A stretch of 64,000 nt of DNA from Isoetes taiwanensis (Eukaryota > Streptophyta > Lycopodiopsida > Isoetales > Isoetaceae). This document shows positions 37,081-47,731 of the stretch, one piece after another; position 1 is the stretch's first letter; every line of letters starts with the position of its first letter. The stretch is from assembly GCA_021234155.1 (NCBI GenBank), contig JAJEKV010000020.1, forward strand, positions 20,449,018 to 20,513,017, in the 5' to 3' direction. The position numbers were made by a program, and so were the translations under genes. Under the pieces are notes generated by a model. The model saw only the letters and a program-made list of their open reading frames with translations. It was not told the origin of the DNA and did no database searches.

Positions 37081-37712
37081 GCAGGTCAAAATGGCCCATT
37101 ACAAGGAGCACATCAACCCCAGAAAGCGGGGCCCACAAATCTACCCCGCTTCCCAAATGCCTCCCCGAAAAAGCTCACTCATTGCCTCCATTCGCACAGT
37201 GCCCACCATCTTCGTGATCGAGAGGCGGGCGGTGGATTGGGGAGCCCCCCGGGGCAGAGCTCTGTCGTCTTTGCCAAACGGGTGCCATTGAGGATGAGTC
37301 TCACACTTTCCGAGTTGCCCAAATCGCTCACCGATCCGGGCCGATACGCTCCTTAGTACGCGGCGGACGTGCCCTTGCATTTGCCGATGAACACACCGCC
37401 AAGATGCGTGCCGGGGGTCATACATCCGAGGTAATCGGACCTCGCGAGGTCACCTTTTGCCCCCGCCCGGTCCGTCACCGACTAGGCACTACGGGGTGGT
37501 GCATGACCAGATATATTGGGATGTTTCGCATTTTATATGATTAGCACAGTTTGTCAGGCCGATTGTTGCCACGGTTTTTCCTCGAAAACCCTTCGGTGGG
37601 GGGGTTTTAATCCGGGCGCAATCCGCTTGCCGCGTTTTTGTATTGGGTCCCATAGACCCATTGGTCTCCGTGGGCGATAAAAGTACCTTCCTTCCTTCCT
37701 TCCTTCCTTCCT
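37081..37712 (+). mobile_element. LINE-A relic: C-terminus, 3' UTR hairpin and (CTTC)n tail
   Basis: Degraded coding sequence (37091-37291) has AHYKEHIN and SLIASIRTVPT, matching AHYQRHIN and RLIASIRTGAH of the LINE at 59785-59880, and GAPRGRALSSLPNG in place of the Cys motif region. The 3' UTR holds the CGAAAACCC hairpin (37561-37623), then GGGTCCCATAGACCCATTGG, GTCTCCGTGGGCGATAAAA and a (CTTC)n tract at 37687-37711. The copy is more GC-rich and more diverged than its relative. The tail directly abuts the E arm at 37713. Confidence 0.75.
37561..37623 (+). repeat. CGAAAACCC hairpin, LINE-A relic copy
   Basis: GATTG pairs with CAATC, GCC with GGC and CGG with CCG outside the core CTCGAAAACCC-TTCGGT-GGGGGGTTTT. 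The outer stem sequence differs from the HAE copies but stays paired. Confidence 0.6.
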
Positions 37713-38002
<290 letters not shown>

Positions 38003-38198
38003 AGTGTTTATTAATCACCACTGTGAGACTATCAAGTTTAGAAGACATTCACACTATCAAAGTTATAAAAAATATCATCTAATGCATCCTCAGACAGGAG
38101 TGCATTAGCCTCTTCCCCCTCATTCTCATCTACAAGGTCTTTGTCATGCAGCTTTTTTAAGCAAATATCTCTATGCTTGAGGACCTCCACAAGGAATC

Positions 38199-39297
38199 CC
38201 ATCGATCCAAGCCCTCGGATCGAGATTCTAGAGAGGGCGAGCATGCATGTCTCGCATGCATGCATTGCATGCTTTCTCTGGTTGGGAGTTCGCTACATTA
38301 GGCAAGGTTCTTCATCAATGTCTCATCGGCGCTTCTTCTCTCTCAGCAGTACCTTATTCTCTATTCTTTGAAACCATGTAGAGGAGGGGCTTCTCCCTGC
38401 TTGGATTGACCAATTTGGCGTTTCTTTCATGTTGTGGCATATCCTTTCTCGGCCCTGCCTCTTCTTTGGCCATAATCCTTTGACCTTCGCCCTCGATCCC
38501 GTTTTGATAAGGAAGCTCTCTTCTATTCGGGAGGTTTTTGTCGTTTTCATGTGAGCCCCATTCTAGAATCCCATCGATCCGAGCCCTCGGATCGAGATTT
38601 TAGAGAGGGTGAGCATGCATGTCTCACATGCATGAATTGCATGCTTTCTCTGGTTAGTAGTTCGCTATATTACGCGAGGTTCTTCATTAATGTCTCATCG
38701 ATGCTTTCTTTTCTCTCTCAGTAGTACCTTATTCTCTATTCTTTGAAACCCACCCTCCCCCCTCCCTCCCTCCCCCCCCTCCCTAATTGTTTAATGTATT
38801 TTTGTCGCCTGGCATGCATGACCAGCCCCTCAGAGGTTTTTCTTTTATTGTCGCGTGGCATGCGTGGTCAGCCCTTCCACTTTGGGAGGTTTGTTTTTTC
38901 ACATTTGTTCTAGTGTTGATGATGTGCAGGTACAGGTTGGCAAATGGTAGCAGCTTCGACTTCTCCATTCATGGGTTTTTTGGGAGCGAATTTTCAGCCT
39001 TACGTTTGTCCAAGTCCTTGCCGAAGTTCTATTACTAGGGGTTTTCCTCGAAAACCTAAAAGGGCGGGGTTTTTTAATCCCGGTGATAAGCTTTCGTCAG
39101 GTACACAAACTAAACATCTATAGCATTGTATTTTTTGGGGTCCAAGTTGTATAATTGGACATTCCCTAAATTTTTCTTCGTGGGTAGTTTGCATGTGTGC
39201 GGCTACCCACTATCCGCCATTGTCGAAAATCTGCTGAGATGAATGAGAAACCTATCTATCGGGAGGTTTTTGTCGTTTTCATGCGAGCCCCATTCTA
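38199..39297 (+). mobile_element. HAE-2: two-unit hairpin-array element with GAATC target duplication
   Basis: GAATC lies at 38194-38198 and again at 39298-39302, and removing the element rejoins the LINE5 reading frame at ...PIGRF-LVEV.... Unit S is 38199-38564 and unit L 38565-39297, joined at CCCCATTCTA-GAATC-CCATCG. The layout equals HAE-1. The right end (GCGAGCCCCATTCTA) is the inverted partner of bases just inside the left end (TAGAGAGGGCGAGC). Confidence 0.8.
39016..39100 (+). repeat. CGAAAACCC hairpin, HAE-2 copy
   Basis: Outer stem TATTACT-AGGG with CCCGGTGATA (one G-U type pair replaces A-U) around CCTCGAAAACC-TAAAA-GGGCGGGGTTTT. Confidence 0.6.
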
Positions 39298-39417
39298 GAA
39301 TCTACCTATCGGATAGGCAACAATATTAAAGAATTCTACCAATATATTTGAAGAAATCCCGAAATTGCTTATGATGTTCATATGCATGGCAATGGAGAAT
39401 CACACGGGGTTCATCTT

Positions 39418-40062
39418 CTATCTCATTTCGTGTATATTGCCCCATCTTCCTACCTCCACTTCAAGTCTATGGGAACTGAGCCGCATTCTGCTAATGGTGG
39501 GCCTCGTTTTCATTGACAGCCTCTCCTTCAAATATGATGCCTCTTCTAGGGTTGGGTTCATCATCCTTCTATAGAATTCTTTTTTCACTTCTGGAACACT
39601 CCACAACTTCTGTAGAACATGCTCCTTAACCCATTTCCTAAGCCTACATCTGTTGCTACTGAGCGCATTTATATCCAAACCCAACTTGTGCATCCAAACT
39701 ATTATGTCAGCATACCATCCTTTCTCTTTACTTCCCTCCAATGCTAAGCGTGGCAAACTATCAACTTTCATCTCAAATTGCACTTTGTATATGTACAACA
39801 ATGTTTTACGCAATGCTTCTACCTCCAAGGGAAGCATCCCACATTCGGCCAATAACATATTATAAGGCGTCTGCATTTTTGTGCCTAGTTCTGTATGGAA
39901 AAATTCCTTTTGAATCTTTTTAGCCTTTTTTCGCATCTCCAATGAAAGCCTCGGCCCCCAAACTTCACATCCATAGAGCACAACAGATTGCACAAGGGAG
40001 CTATACAACATTTTCTTGATACTGAAATCCCATATTTCAGCATTTGTACACTTTCTCTGCAA
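39418..40062 (-). pseudogene. LINE5 ORF2 C-terminal fragment, 214 codons
   Basis: The frame shows SSLVQSVVLYGCEVWGP, LGTKMQTPYNMLLAECGMLP and TISRMRLSSHRLEVEVGRWG, the post-RT region common to all LINEs here. It ends shortly before the Cys/His motif because of a frame change; the final codons lie left of HAE-2. Closely similar to 27411-28181. Confidence 0.75.
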
Positions 40063-40339
40063 TGCAAATAATGCTTTTAAGCCACCACTGACTCGTTGCT
40101 CTACTGCTTGATTTTAGTGAAAGCTTTTATCAACAAACAGCCCGAGTTATTTATACACACTTCCAATTTCTATAGTTTTACCTTTATAGTACCATGCAAA
40201 GTGATCCACATTCTGGGAAAGGACTCGCAAGAGACACAAAACCGGCCGTGATGGTGACATTCATGTCTATTTATCATCTTTAGTGATGTTGTAAATAACA
40301 TTGTCTAGCATTATTTTGCAATGCATTTTTCTTTTTACG

Positions 40340-40640
40340 TGATTGTTATCCACCCTTGTTATCCACCCGTTGGGTGACGCTTTTTTCCACCATGGTGGTG
40401 ATGCTATTTCCACCTGCAGGTGATGCTGTTTATTTCTACCTCCAGGGTGACGCATATTTCTTTTTACGTAATTGTTTTCCACCTGTTGGGTGATAGCATA
40501 ATTGTTTTCCACCCGTTGGGTGATGTTATCTCCACCTGTGGGTGATGCTGTTTATTTCCACCTCGAGGGTGACGCATATTTCTTTCTACGTAATTGTTTT
40601 CCACTCGTTGGGTGCTGCTGTTCTCCACCCTATTGGGGTG
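40340..40640 (+). repeat. Array of about ten mini-hairpins, CCACC-loop-GGTGA type
   Basis: The pattern TTCCACC, 2-6 loop bases, GGGTGATGCT (or GACGC) recurs about ten times. Stems vary: CCACCATGGTGG, CACCTGCAGGTG, CACCTCGAGGGTG, CACCCTATTGGGGTG. Two further copies stand in HAE-5 at 48727-48763. Spacers ATTTCTTTTTACGTAATTG repeat as well. Confidence 0.75.
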
Positions 40641-40787
40641 ATGCTCTCTTTTTCTGCTACATGTTGAATCTTCTCTAATCATTCACGGGTGTTTTTTCGA
40701 GTTCTTTGTGTTGCTTGCAGGTTTTACGCCCTCGGCTTATAGTTAAGGAAGTTCTTTGGTAGTCGGCCGGTTTTGTGTCTCTTGCGA

Positions 40788-40844
40788 GTCCTTTCCCAGA
40801 ATAGCATCGATCCGAGCCATCGGATCGCCATTCTGGGAAAGGAC
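40788..40844 (+). repeat. Unit-start hairpin of HAE-3
   Basis: GTCCTTTCCCAGAAT pairs with ATTCTGGGAAAGGAC and CGATCCGA with CGGATCG, leaving a small loop. It stands where other HAE copies have hairpins of different sequence. Confidence 0.8.
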
Positions 40845-40851
40845 GAGCTGC

Positions 40852-40858
40852 TATATAA
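40852..40858 (+). promoter_or_regulatory. TATA box in the HAE-3 head
   Basis: TATATAAGG lies 8 bases after the unit-start hairpin and about 45 bases before the CTCACAGCAGTTCTTC leader-like stretch. Other HAE heads have GCTATATTA, TTTTTTATAG or GCTACTTATTG at the same place. It suggests RNA polymerase II transcription of each unit; this is inference. Confidence 0.45.
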
Positions 40859-41108
40859 GGCTATTTCCTCTTTCGCACCGGTTATCGGCGTCTTCTCACA
40901 GCAGTTCTTCTTCTATTCTCGTTGCTTCCCTCCCTTCCCGCCCTGCTGCGTGAGGGCATGAGTTTGCTTTCTCTAACCATTCACGGTTATTTTTTAGGGG
41001 TTTTTGTGTTGCTTGCAGGCTTCCGCCCTCTTCTGGGGTCCTGCTATATTTGGTGTTCGCCATCAACTCCTCTCTTTCGGTTTTCCAGGCAACACATTCA
41101 AGGTTGTT

Positions 41109-41185
41109 GGCGACCATTTCTCATTAGGGTTTTCCTCGAAAACCCGAAAGGGCGGGGTTTTTTATCCCGATGAGAAGTTGTCGCC
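41109..41185 (+). repeat. CGAAAACCC hairpin, HAE-3 copy with the longest outer stem
   Basis: GGCGACCATTTCTCATTAGGG pairs almost throughout with CCCGATGAGAAGTTGTCGCC (one mismatch, one bulged A, two G-T pairs). The core TTTTCCTCGAAAACCC-GAAA-GGGCGGGGTTTTTT is the same as elsewhere, while the outer stem is entirely different in sequence. Confidence 0.75.
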
Positions 41186-41856
41186 ATTACCCTTTTATAT
41201 TGCCTGTGCACATTTCTTTTTACGGGGTAGTCCGATATTGTTCCTATGGTCGGCTACCCCTCTCTATTCTTCCAAACATTGTATACTGCTGCTGTGATGA
41301 ATGACAAGCCTATCTATCTATTGGCCCCAAAAATGATGATTCTCGTTTTATTCATATTCACTACCATACCTTTTGCATCACAAAATTCTGCCAAGACATC
41401 TAAGTGTCTCTACATTTCTCCAGCATCTCACAATACCATCTGCATACAACAAGAGTAATATAACAAATCCACTCGGGGACGCACCTTCTCCTCCAATTCC
41501 AGCTATCCATTCCTAACTCGTCTATAAATAGACCAAACAAAGTCGGAGACAATGGGCAGCCTTGCTTTACCCCAATATTGCTATTCCCTAAGCTCTGACA
41601 TTTTTCAAAAAAAAGAAACGATAATGGCACCCATACCTTATCGTATAGCATCTTGGCTGCAAATTGATATTCCATAGGAACTCCTAGCTTGTCCATGCAC
41701 TGCCAGAGATTACTCCTTTGCACCATATCGAAGGCCTTTGTGAAATCAACAAATTATGCAAACATAGGTTTTTTCGTACCTATGACAGAATCCATCAATG
41801 CTCTGAAGCTAACCAGATGATCTGTGGTGGAGTTTTTGCGATGAAAGCCAGCTTGC

Positions 41857-42678
41857 CAAATATTAGTTAATATTGCGACCTAATTAATGCGTCTAATTAG
41901 TTGCATGAACATCAGGCTTGAAGAAGTTGAGATATCATCCAAGATGCGAATATTGTCACCAATGAATTTTTCTTCAGGTAGGGTGGCTCTTTAAGCATTT
42001 GGTCACGCTGAAATTGAGCAGCTTGCTGATTTTTACAGCAGGACCTTGGTGGTAGATGGGAGTGAAATTAAGGGACTTATTGAGAAGAAGGAATTTGGAA
42101 CAGAATTCAGAAGGTGAAAGCTTCGGACAGCACAAGAATGGGCTGGAAAAAGCTTTCTAGATTATTGGCAGATGATACGAGGGAATGAATTATGGAAGGA
42201 TGGTTTTCCAGAATTGATGAAGGGAGCAAAAATTGGTATGGTGCAATGTTCCAGCACAACAGAATGTGAGCGAGGCTTTACAAGAATGAACGTCATTAAA
42301 ACAGCCCGTAGGAATAAGTTGAAGATTGATCAACTTGATACTCTCATGAGGATTTCATTAGTGGGTTCTGATGTGGAAGACTATAATTTTGATAGGAGCT
42401 ACAAGATTTGGAGAGAGAGTGCTAATTACAGGCACATTTTCACTACATTTGGTACAAAATGTCAGCGATGACGCGAGGAAGATAATGAGGATTTTGAAGA
42501 TGAGGATGGATGAGAAAAAATGAAACTGTTGAATTACCTATATGTTTTGTTCTTTGTAGGAAAATTTCTGATGCAATAAAAATTTTCTAGGAAATTGGCT
42601 GTACAATTTTTGAATTGCTATAGAATTTAAAGTTTGTAGGAATATTTCTTGTACAAGTAAAAACTTTCCCCACCACTG
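41857..42678 (+). mobile_element. hAT-2: internally deleted hAT element, sister of hAT-1
   Basis: It occupies the same site in LINE5 as hAT-1 in LINE3, between CAGCTTGC and a mutated TAGCCTGG, and has the same CACCACTG end. It keeps the GHAEIEQLADFYSRTLVV coding stretch that hAT-1 lost. The coding remnant (42172-42471) has QCSSTTECERGFTRMNVIK. Confidence 0.75.
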
Positions 42679-42799
42679 TAGCCTGGCCCTTAGCTCGAAC
42701 ATTATATTCCTCAACCCAGCCACTAATTTTAGCATCAAGCATGGCAGCAAAAAGCTTCAAATATAAGCTACTAATCATTATCATTCTATAATTGTTTGG

Positions 42800-42938
42800 A
42801 TCAGCGCTAAAGGTAGGGGAAACAAAAACACTAGTGACAAAGGCAAGACGATCTCACACGCAGGGGAAGGGAGGGAGGGAGGGGGGTGGCCTTGCCTTTG
42901 TCACTGGTGTTATTATTTCTCCTACCTTTATCGTTGAT
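42800..42938. repeat. Inverted pair of short LINE fragments around a G-rich loop
   Basis: GATCAGCGCTAAAGGTAGGG...ACTAGTGACAAAGGCAAG (42800-42847) is mirrored by CTTGCCTTTGTCACTGGTGT...CCTTTATCGTTGATC (42891-42938). Between them lies a GGGAGGGAGGGAGGGGGGTGG stretch. The two arms differ at several positions, so they are probably ends of two LINE copies joined head to head, not a fresh fold-back. Confidence 0.65.
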
Positions 42939-43273
42939 CTATGAGAATCGATCCACTCTGTAGGATCTAGATTCTCATGAGGAGTATGCATGCATGCAGT
43001 TTTGGCTTCTGGTTTAGTTTTTTATAGCTAAAATCTTCTTCAGCTTCTCAAATCGGCGTTTCTTCTTCGTCTCAGCAGTTTTCTTTCTCTTCCTCTTGAA
43101 CTATGCAGGGGAGGGGCTTCTTCTTGAATAGATAGATATTTCCTGACATTTTTTCATTCTCCTCTTTCCATCATGGCCTGGTTGTCTGGATTGAGGCAAT
43201 TCTATTTCGTCCTTCGTGATTCTTAAATGTTAAGCAGAGTTCTCTTTTTATCGGTAGTTTGGATGCATGATGC

Positions 43274-43326
43274 GAGTCCTCGTGAGAATGCGAACCGATC
43301 CACTCTGTAGGATCAAGATTCTCACG
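43274..43326 (+). repeat. Unit-start hairpin of HAE-4
   Basis: TCCTCGTGAGAAT pairs with ATTCTCACGAGGA and GATCC with GGATC around an ACTCTGTA loop. Confidence 0.8.
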
Positions 43327-43720
43327 AGGAGGAGCATGTATGCATGTTTTGCATACAGTTTTGAATCCCTGGTTTAGTTTTTTATAGCAAGAGTCTTTTT
43401 CAGCTTCTCAAATCGACGTCTCTTCTTTGTCAACAGTTTCCTTTCTCTTCCTCTTGAACCCATCCCCTCTCCCTTTTAATTATATATAATTAATTAATTC
43501 TCTCCCTCTCTCTATTCGTGTTATGTTGATTGTTTCACATGGCACGTGTGACCAACTTTTTTATTTTGGAGGTTTTCTTTTTCTTAACATCTCATGTATA
43601 CGTTTTAGTGTTTATGTTATGTAGGGATTCAGTTAGGATGCGCTTTCTGGCTTTGTCAATATTCATATTTTTTGGGGACCGTTGTAGTAGCCTGATGATT
43701 ATCCAAGCCCCTTGCCGAGG

Positions 43721-43785
43721 GCTTATCACTAGGGTTTTTCCTCAAAAACCTAAAAGAGTGGGGTTTTTTAATCCTGGTGATAAGC
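43721..43785 (+). repeat. CAAAAACC hairpin, HAE-4 copy of the conserved hairpin
   Basis: CTTATCACTAGG and CCTGGTGATAAG form 12 consecutive pairs including one G-T. The inner part CTCAAAAACC-TAAAAGAGT-GGGGTTTTTT keeps the inner stem although the CG of the usual core is changed. Confidence 0.75.
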
Positions 43786-43991
43786 CTTCAGTAGATACAT
43801 CATCCAATATCTCATCATACTTTATTTTGTTAAAAACTCCATTGAGGAGTTGTTTTCGGTGGCAAAATTGTAATAATTTGTAATTAGTTTTTAGTTAGCC
43901 TGTGATGTACGGCTATCCACTCTCAACCAATATAAAACATCTACTGAGATTGATGAATGAAGCAGTTTGAATGCATGATGCGAGTCCTCAT

Positions 43992-44115
43992 GTGAAGCTG
44001 ATACTACAGTAGAGCAAGCAAATCTTTGAGAAAGCAAGGTAAGTAATTTGTATATTTTATCTTGAAATTTAATCTGGATTATAGTTTCTAAATCTATTTG
44101 TCTGTTGTAACAGCC
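43992..44115. other. Spacer between HAE-4 and the hAT relic
   Basis: T-rich with a TTGTAACAG acceptor-like site directly before the ATG at 44116. Nothing else is seen. Confidence 0.3.
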
Positions 44116-46780
44116 ATGACTCCCCGTTTGGGACGTCCAATGAAGGACACAAGGCAAACAACACTCAATGCCATGTTCTCTATCTCTAATACTAGAGTCA
44201 ATACTAGCGCAACAGAATGTTCTTTTGATTTGAATGAGCCCGTGACCAAAGAGCAGAGGATATGGAAGATGTGATAGGGGATGGTATGGAAGAGATCGAT
44301 GATAGGTTGGACGACGAGATGGGTGGAGGCAACAAAAACAAGCAAAAGTAAAAGAAAAGAAAATTTCGGGAAGAATGGAAGGTAAAACATCCATGGGCTT
44401 ACGCCATTATTGATTCATTTGGTATTGAAAGAGTGAAATGTGCTTGGCGTATTGAAAGTAAGATGACTAATGCATTTGCTTTGCAAGGGAGTACCACCGT
44501 CCAAAAGCAAGCTCTTGAGATCCATGAGAGATCTAAAAGTCATATAACAGTTACGAAAATTATTATGGCATATAAAAGGAAAAGGGCGCATGTGCCATTA
44601 CCTTTGAAATTTGATGAAATGCTCAAATTAAGCACAAGAGAGTGGTAAAAGTTATGCAACTGATGTACTATGTTGCAACAAGGGACCAGCCCTTAGAAGA
44701 ATATGCTTCATTATGCCATCTCCTCAAGTTATTTTGCTATATATTCTAAATGAGGTGCACCCTGGACTACCACAGTCGTCGGATTCGTCGATCCTACGAC
44801 CCAGATATATTGTTGGGGCCTCTGGGCACCTCTCGTTTCGCTTATAGTCATTTATGATTGGAGGTGCCTATGATTTTGAAATATGAAATACGATTCCACC
44901 TAAGGTTTTGAGGGAATATCGAACCTCTATACGGTTTTGTCTAAGATTTTAGAATATGAAATACGAGAGTTCGAACCTTTACCAAAATAGCTCAATGTCC
45001 TAATAAGACTATTTTAACCAATGTACCCAGTGAGCTAATATGATTATTTTTTATCTTGAATCTATGTTTTTTTTATAACAATCTATTTAATTGTTTTAGG
45101 GATATATGGTCTATGGTTTCAAGAATTATTATTTTACATCCATATCAAATGTCATTTATGATTGGAGGCGCCCATGATTTTGAAATATGAAATACGATTC
45201 CGCCTAAGGTTTTGAGGGAATATCGAACCTCTATACGGTTTTGTCTAAATTTTAGAATATGAAATGCGGGGGTTCGAACCTTTACCAAAATAACTCAATG
45301 TCCTAATAAAACTATTTTAATCAATGTACCCAGTGAGCTAATGTGATTATTTTTTATCTTGAATCTATATTTTTTTTTTATAACAACCTATTCAATTGTT
45401 TTAGGGATATATGGCCTATGATTTCAAGAATTGTTATTTTTATATCCATATCAAATCCCCTTGGGTGCAGATACACCTGATATGCCACTTAACAATGAGA
45501 ACTTTGCTTACACCAACATAAAAATGGGTAAGGAATTCTTGTATGCAATGAAAACTGTCTATTTTCCAAAACTCATTAGTGAAGTATATGATAGCCCATA
45601 CTTTTCTTTGCTAATTGATGAGTATATGTCACATACATCATGGATGGACGCAATGGGCCAGTTGCTACAAGGTTTCTTGGATTGATTGAGGTTTCTTATT
45701 GCGATGCATCACATTTACATGTTGCACTATGTGATTTTTTACTTGATTTGGGACTTGAGAAAGAAAAAATGATAGGTTTGGCAATGGATGGTGCTGCGAT
45801 AATGACAGGAATACATAACTGTGTTGCCACAAGATTCAAGAAAGAAGCTCCTTCACTAATTTCAATGCATTGCATTGCACATAAAGAAGCTTTGGCCGCT
45901 AAAGATGCTTTAAAGGGTCTTCGCATATGTGATTTGGTAGAAAAAGCTGCATGCAAGATAAAGAAATGGATTGGTAAATCACATATTCGACATTCTTCTG
46001 TTAAGTCTCTTGCTTTGGCATTTAACTTGAAGCCATTGGAGTTGTTACGGATTCATGATGTGTGTTGGCTTTCTTGGGACAAGTTATGTCACGCATGGTT
46101 ACTTTGATGCCCGTATTGATGAACATTTGGTTTAGGGAAGATGTTGAGCTTTTTCTAGCTTTCACCAGCCTGCCGTGATCTTTCATTATAACATCTTGAA
46201 TGAGTTATTTCAAAGTCATATTGTTGATATCTCCCATGTTGGGATGGATATTGCTATCACCAAGAAGCAACTTACACGCCATTTCTTAGTTGGTGAATTT
46301 GGCTCAAAGGCAAAGCATTTTTTCGTTTTTCAAGAAATGGCTAGGCATGGCTGTCTTGATAATTCATCATTAAGGCCTTCATCTTGGTCCAATTTCTTCA
46401 AAACATAACACATTGCATTTATTTATATGGGCATCTTGCGTTGCGAAGGTGTGCCTTTTGTAAGAAAAATCATCGATTCCCTTGACAAAAGACTTAGTGA
46501 TCTTGATTTATTTGATGCATCAAAGATATTCTGACCTCGTGACTATGTAGTGGATGATAATGAAGAGCATGCAACTACATGTGAGAAATGGATTGAGGTA
46601 CTCGTTGCTAAGTTCTATGAAAAGATAGATGCCAAGAAATGTAGGCTTGAGTATATAGATTTTCCATTGTTCAAGAAAATCTTTACATGAAACATGGATG
46701 CTATGTGGTTTTGAAATGGATTTTAGTCAAACGTATCCTGAAATGAAGAAGTTCTATCCATCTATCACATAAATTTAAAA
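44116..46780 (+). pseudogene. Decayed hAT transposase gene (second hAT lineage)
   Basis: Successive plus-strand fragments give a start with RLGRPMKDTRQTTLNAMF, a segment KHPWAYAIIDSFGIERVKC (44391), a DUF4371-like stretch with YFSLLIDEYMSHTSWM (45598) and the catalytic middle GLAMDGAAIMTGIHNCVATR (45775) with SLISMHCIAHKEALAAKD. From 46100 many stops occur but AYGIL-like hAT features are lost; WIEVLVAKFYEKIDAKKC at about 46594 is still readable. At least six frameshifts or stops and a tandem duplication interrupt it. It resembles the ZNF862-like hAT group and is distinct from the hAT at 54-61 kb. Confidence 0.65.
44847..45457 (+). repeat. 304-bp tandem duplication inside the hAT relic
   Basis: Units start GTCATTTATGATTGGAGG at 44847 and 45151 and match along their length with scattered changes. 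The unit is AT-rich and probably intron or a small inserted repeat; its end (CATATCAAAT) joins coding sequence at 45458. Confidence 0.85.
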
Positions 46781-47021
46781 GTAAGTAACAACGTATAGTA
46801 AATTGATATAGTGTCGTACTACGATGGAGAAAGCCCTAGGCATGCCAATTTTGCTGGTACAAATTTTGGTTTTGCCAGTACAAAGAAAATTTTGCAGGAA
46901 CTAGTCCTATAACATGCCGATATATTCTAAGATCAACAGAAATTAGCTGGTACAATTCGGTTTTGTTAGAAAAATTGCCGGTACACACAAAAATCTGTAC
47001 GAAATTATTCTATCCATATAT
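46781..47021. other. Spacer between the hAT relic and the LTR retrotransposon
   Basis: AT-rich DNA with a repeated GCCGGTACA / GCTGGTACAA motif. No gene is seen. The last five bases TATAT are the target duplication of the LTR element. Confidence 0.4.
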
Positions 47022-47676
47022 TGATACAACTCATGAGTTAGCCAGAAATCAGAAATTAAACATGAGATCATTAACCATTCTAAAACCAGGCCTTTAGCCC
47101 AAAGCTCACCACCCAACCGGGTCCAGGCTCAGCAAGAAATCGTTATCTTGCCTTCCCAATCGCATCCAAGTGTTCAACTTCAATGAACAGATCAAAACCA
47201 CAGGCAATACAGAAGGACTCAGCTCCAGAATTCAACCGAAGACTCTATGCCAAGACAAGAGAAGCGTTTGCATTTATAAGAGCAAATTACCTTTTTCTAG
47301 AAAGACCTTTTCCAATCACAAATAGGCATCCAAAAGGCCTAATAATCGCTAAAAACAGAGATTCAACCACTAATATCTGTGGTCCGACCTTTATCAAGGC
47401 CAGATCGGCCCTGTTTGCAGGATTTCCAGGAGCTCTCATTAAGCTCTGATACAGATTCGGCTATAACGGATTCGCGACTCGTTATCAGCCAGGCCAACAT
47501 TATCTTTTTAATCTAAAACATTGACCCATAACTTTAAAATATTATTCTACCCATCTAATCCCAAATCATAACTTATGAACATAATCTAGGACCTAAGCTA
47601 TCCTTAACAAATTAATCCCTAATATTAATTCTGGATGCGTTGGGCCTGAACCACTCCCCTGAGCACCACCATATCA
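47022..47676 (-). repeat. LTR (3' LTR in element orientation)
   Basis: Starts TGATACAACTCATGAGTTAG and ends CACCACCATATCA on the plus strand. An 88-codon ORF inside it (47183-47449) also occurs, altered, in the other LTR and is not considered a gene. Confidence 0.9.
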
Positions 47677-47695
47677 ATTCCTCCCCTTCCTGGGA
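47677..47695 (-). promoter_or_regulatory. Polypurine tract of the LTR retrotransposon
   Basis: On the minus strand TCCCAGGAAGGGGAGGAAT directly precedes the 3' LTR. Such tracts prime second-strand synthesis. Confidence 0.75.
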
Positions 47696-47731
47696 TTGAT
47701 CGTCCTCGATCAAGGAATTATATGGCAAATT

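Larger units (their letters stand above)
40210..41319 (+). mobile_element. HAE-3: divergent hairpin-array element with 5' inversion and CTAT tail
   Basis: The insertion splits LINE5 between GTGATCCAC and ATTGGCC. Its first 39 bases (40210-40248) are the exact reverse complement of 40764-40802. A mini-hairpin array follows (40340-40640), then a unit junction hairpin (40788-40844), a TATA box, a leader, two GCTTGCAGG sites that look like splice acceptors, and the CGAAAACCC hairpin (41109-41185). The end reads GATGAATGACAAGCC plus CTAT repeats with no terminal link, unlike the other copies, so this end looks like a retroposed RNA tail. No target duplication is evident. Confidence 0.65.
42941..43991 (+). 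mobile_element. HAE-4: most diverged two-unit hairpin-array element
   Basis: Unit 1 begins with ATGAGAATCGATCC pairing with GGATCTAGATTCTCAT; unit 2 begins at about 43274 with a longer hairpin. Unit 1 has the S-type body (TGCAGGGGAGGGGCTTCTTC), unit 2 the L-type body with CACATGGCACGTGTGACC, and the CGAAAACCC-type hairpin. It ends GATGCGAGTCCTCAT, the left half of its own unit hairpin. Target duplication was not recognised. Despite strong sequence divergence the two-unit order is the same. Confidence 0.65.

Noticed and set aside
40340-40640. CRISPR-like array
   Set aside because: Spacers are not unique, repeats are short imperfect hairpins, and the window is clearly eukaryotic; it is part of a transposable repeat.
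47183-47449. 88-codon ORF within an LTR as a gene
   Set aside because: It lies wholly in LTR sequence, is altered in the other LTR, and resembles no known protein.
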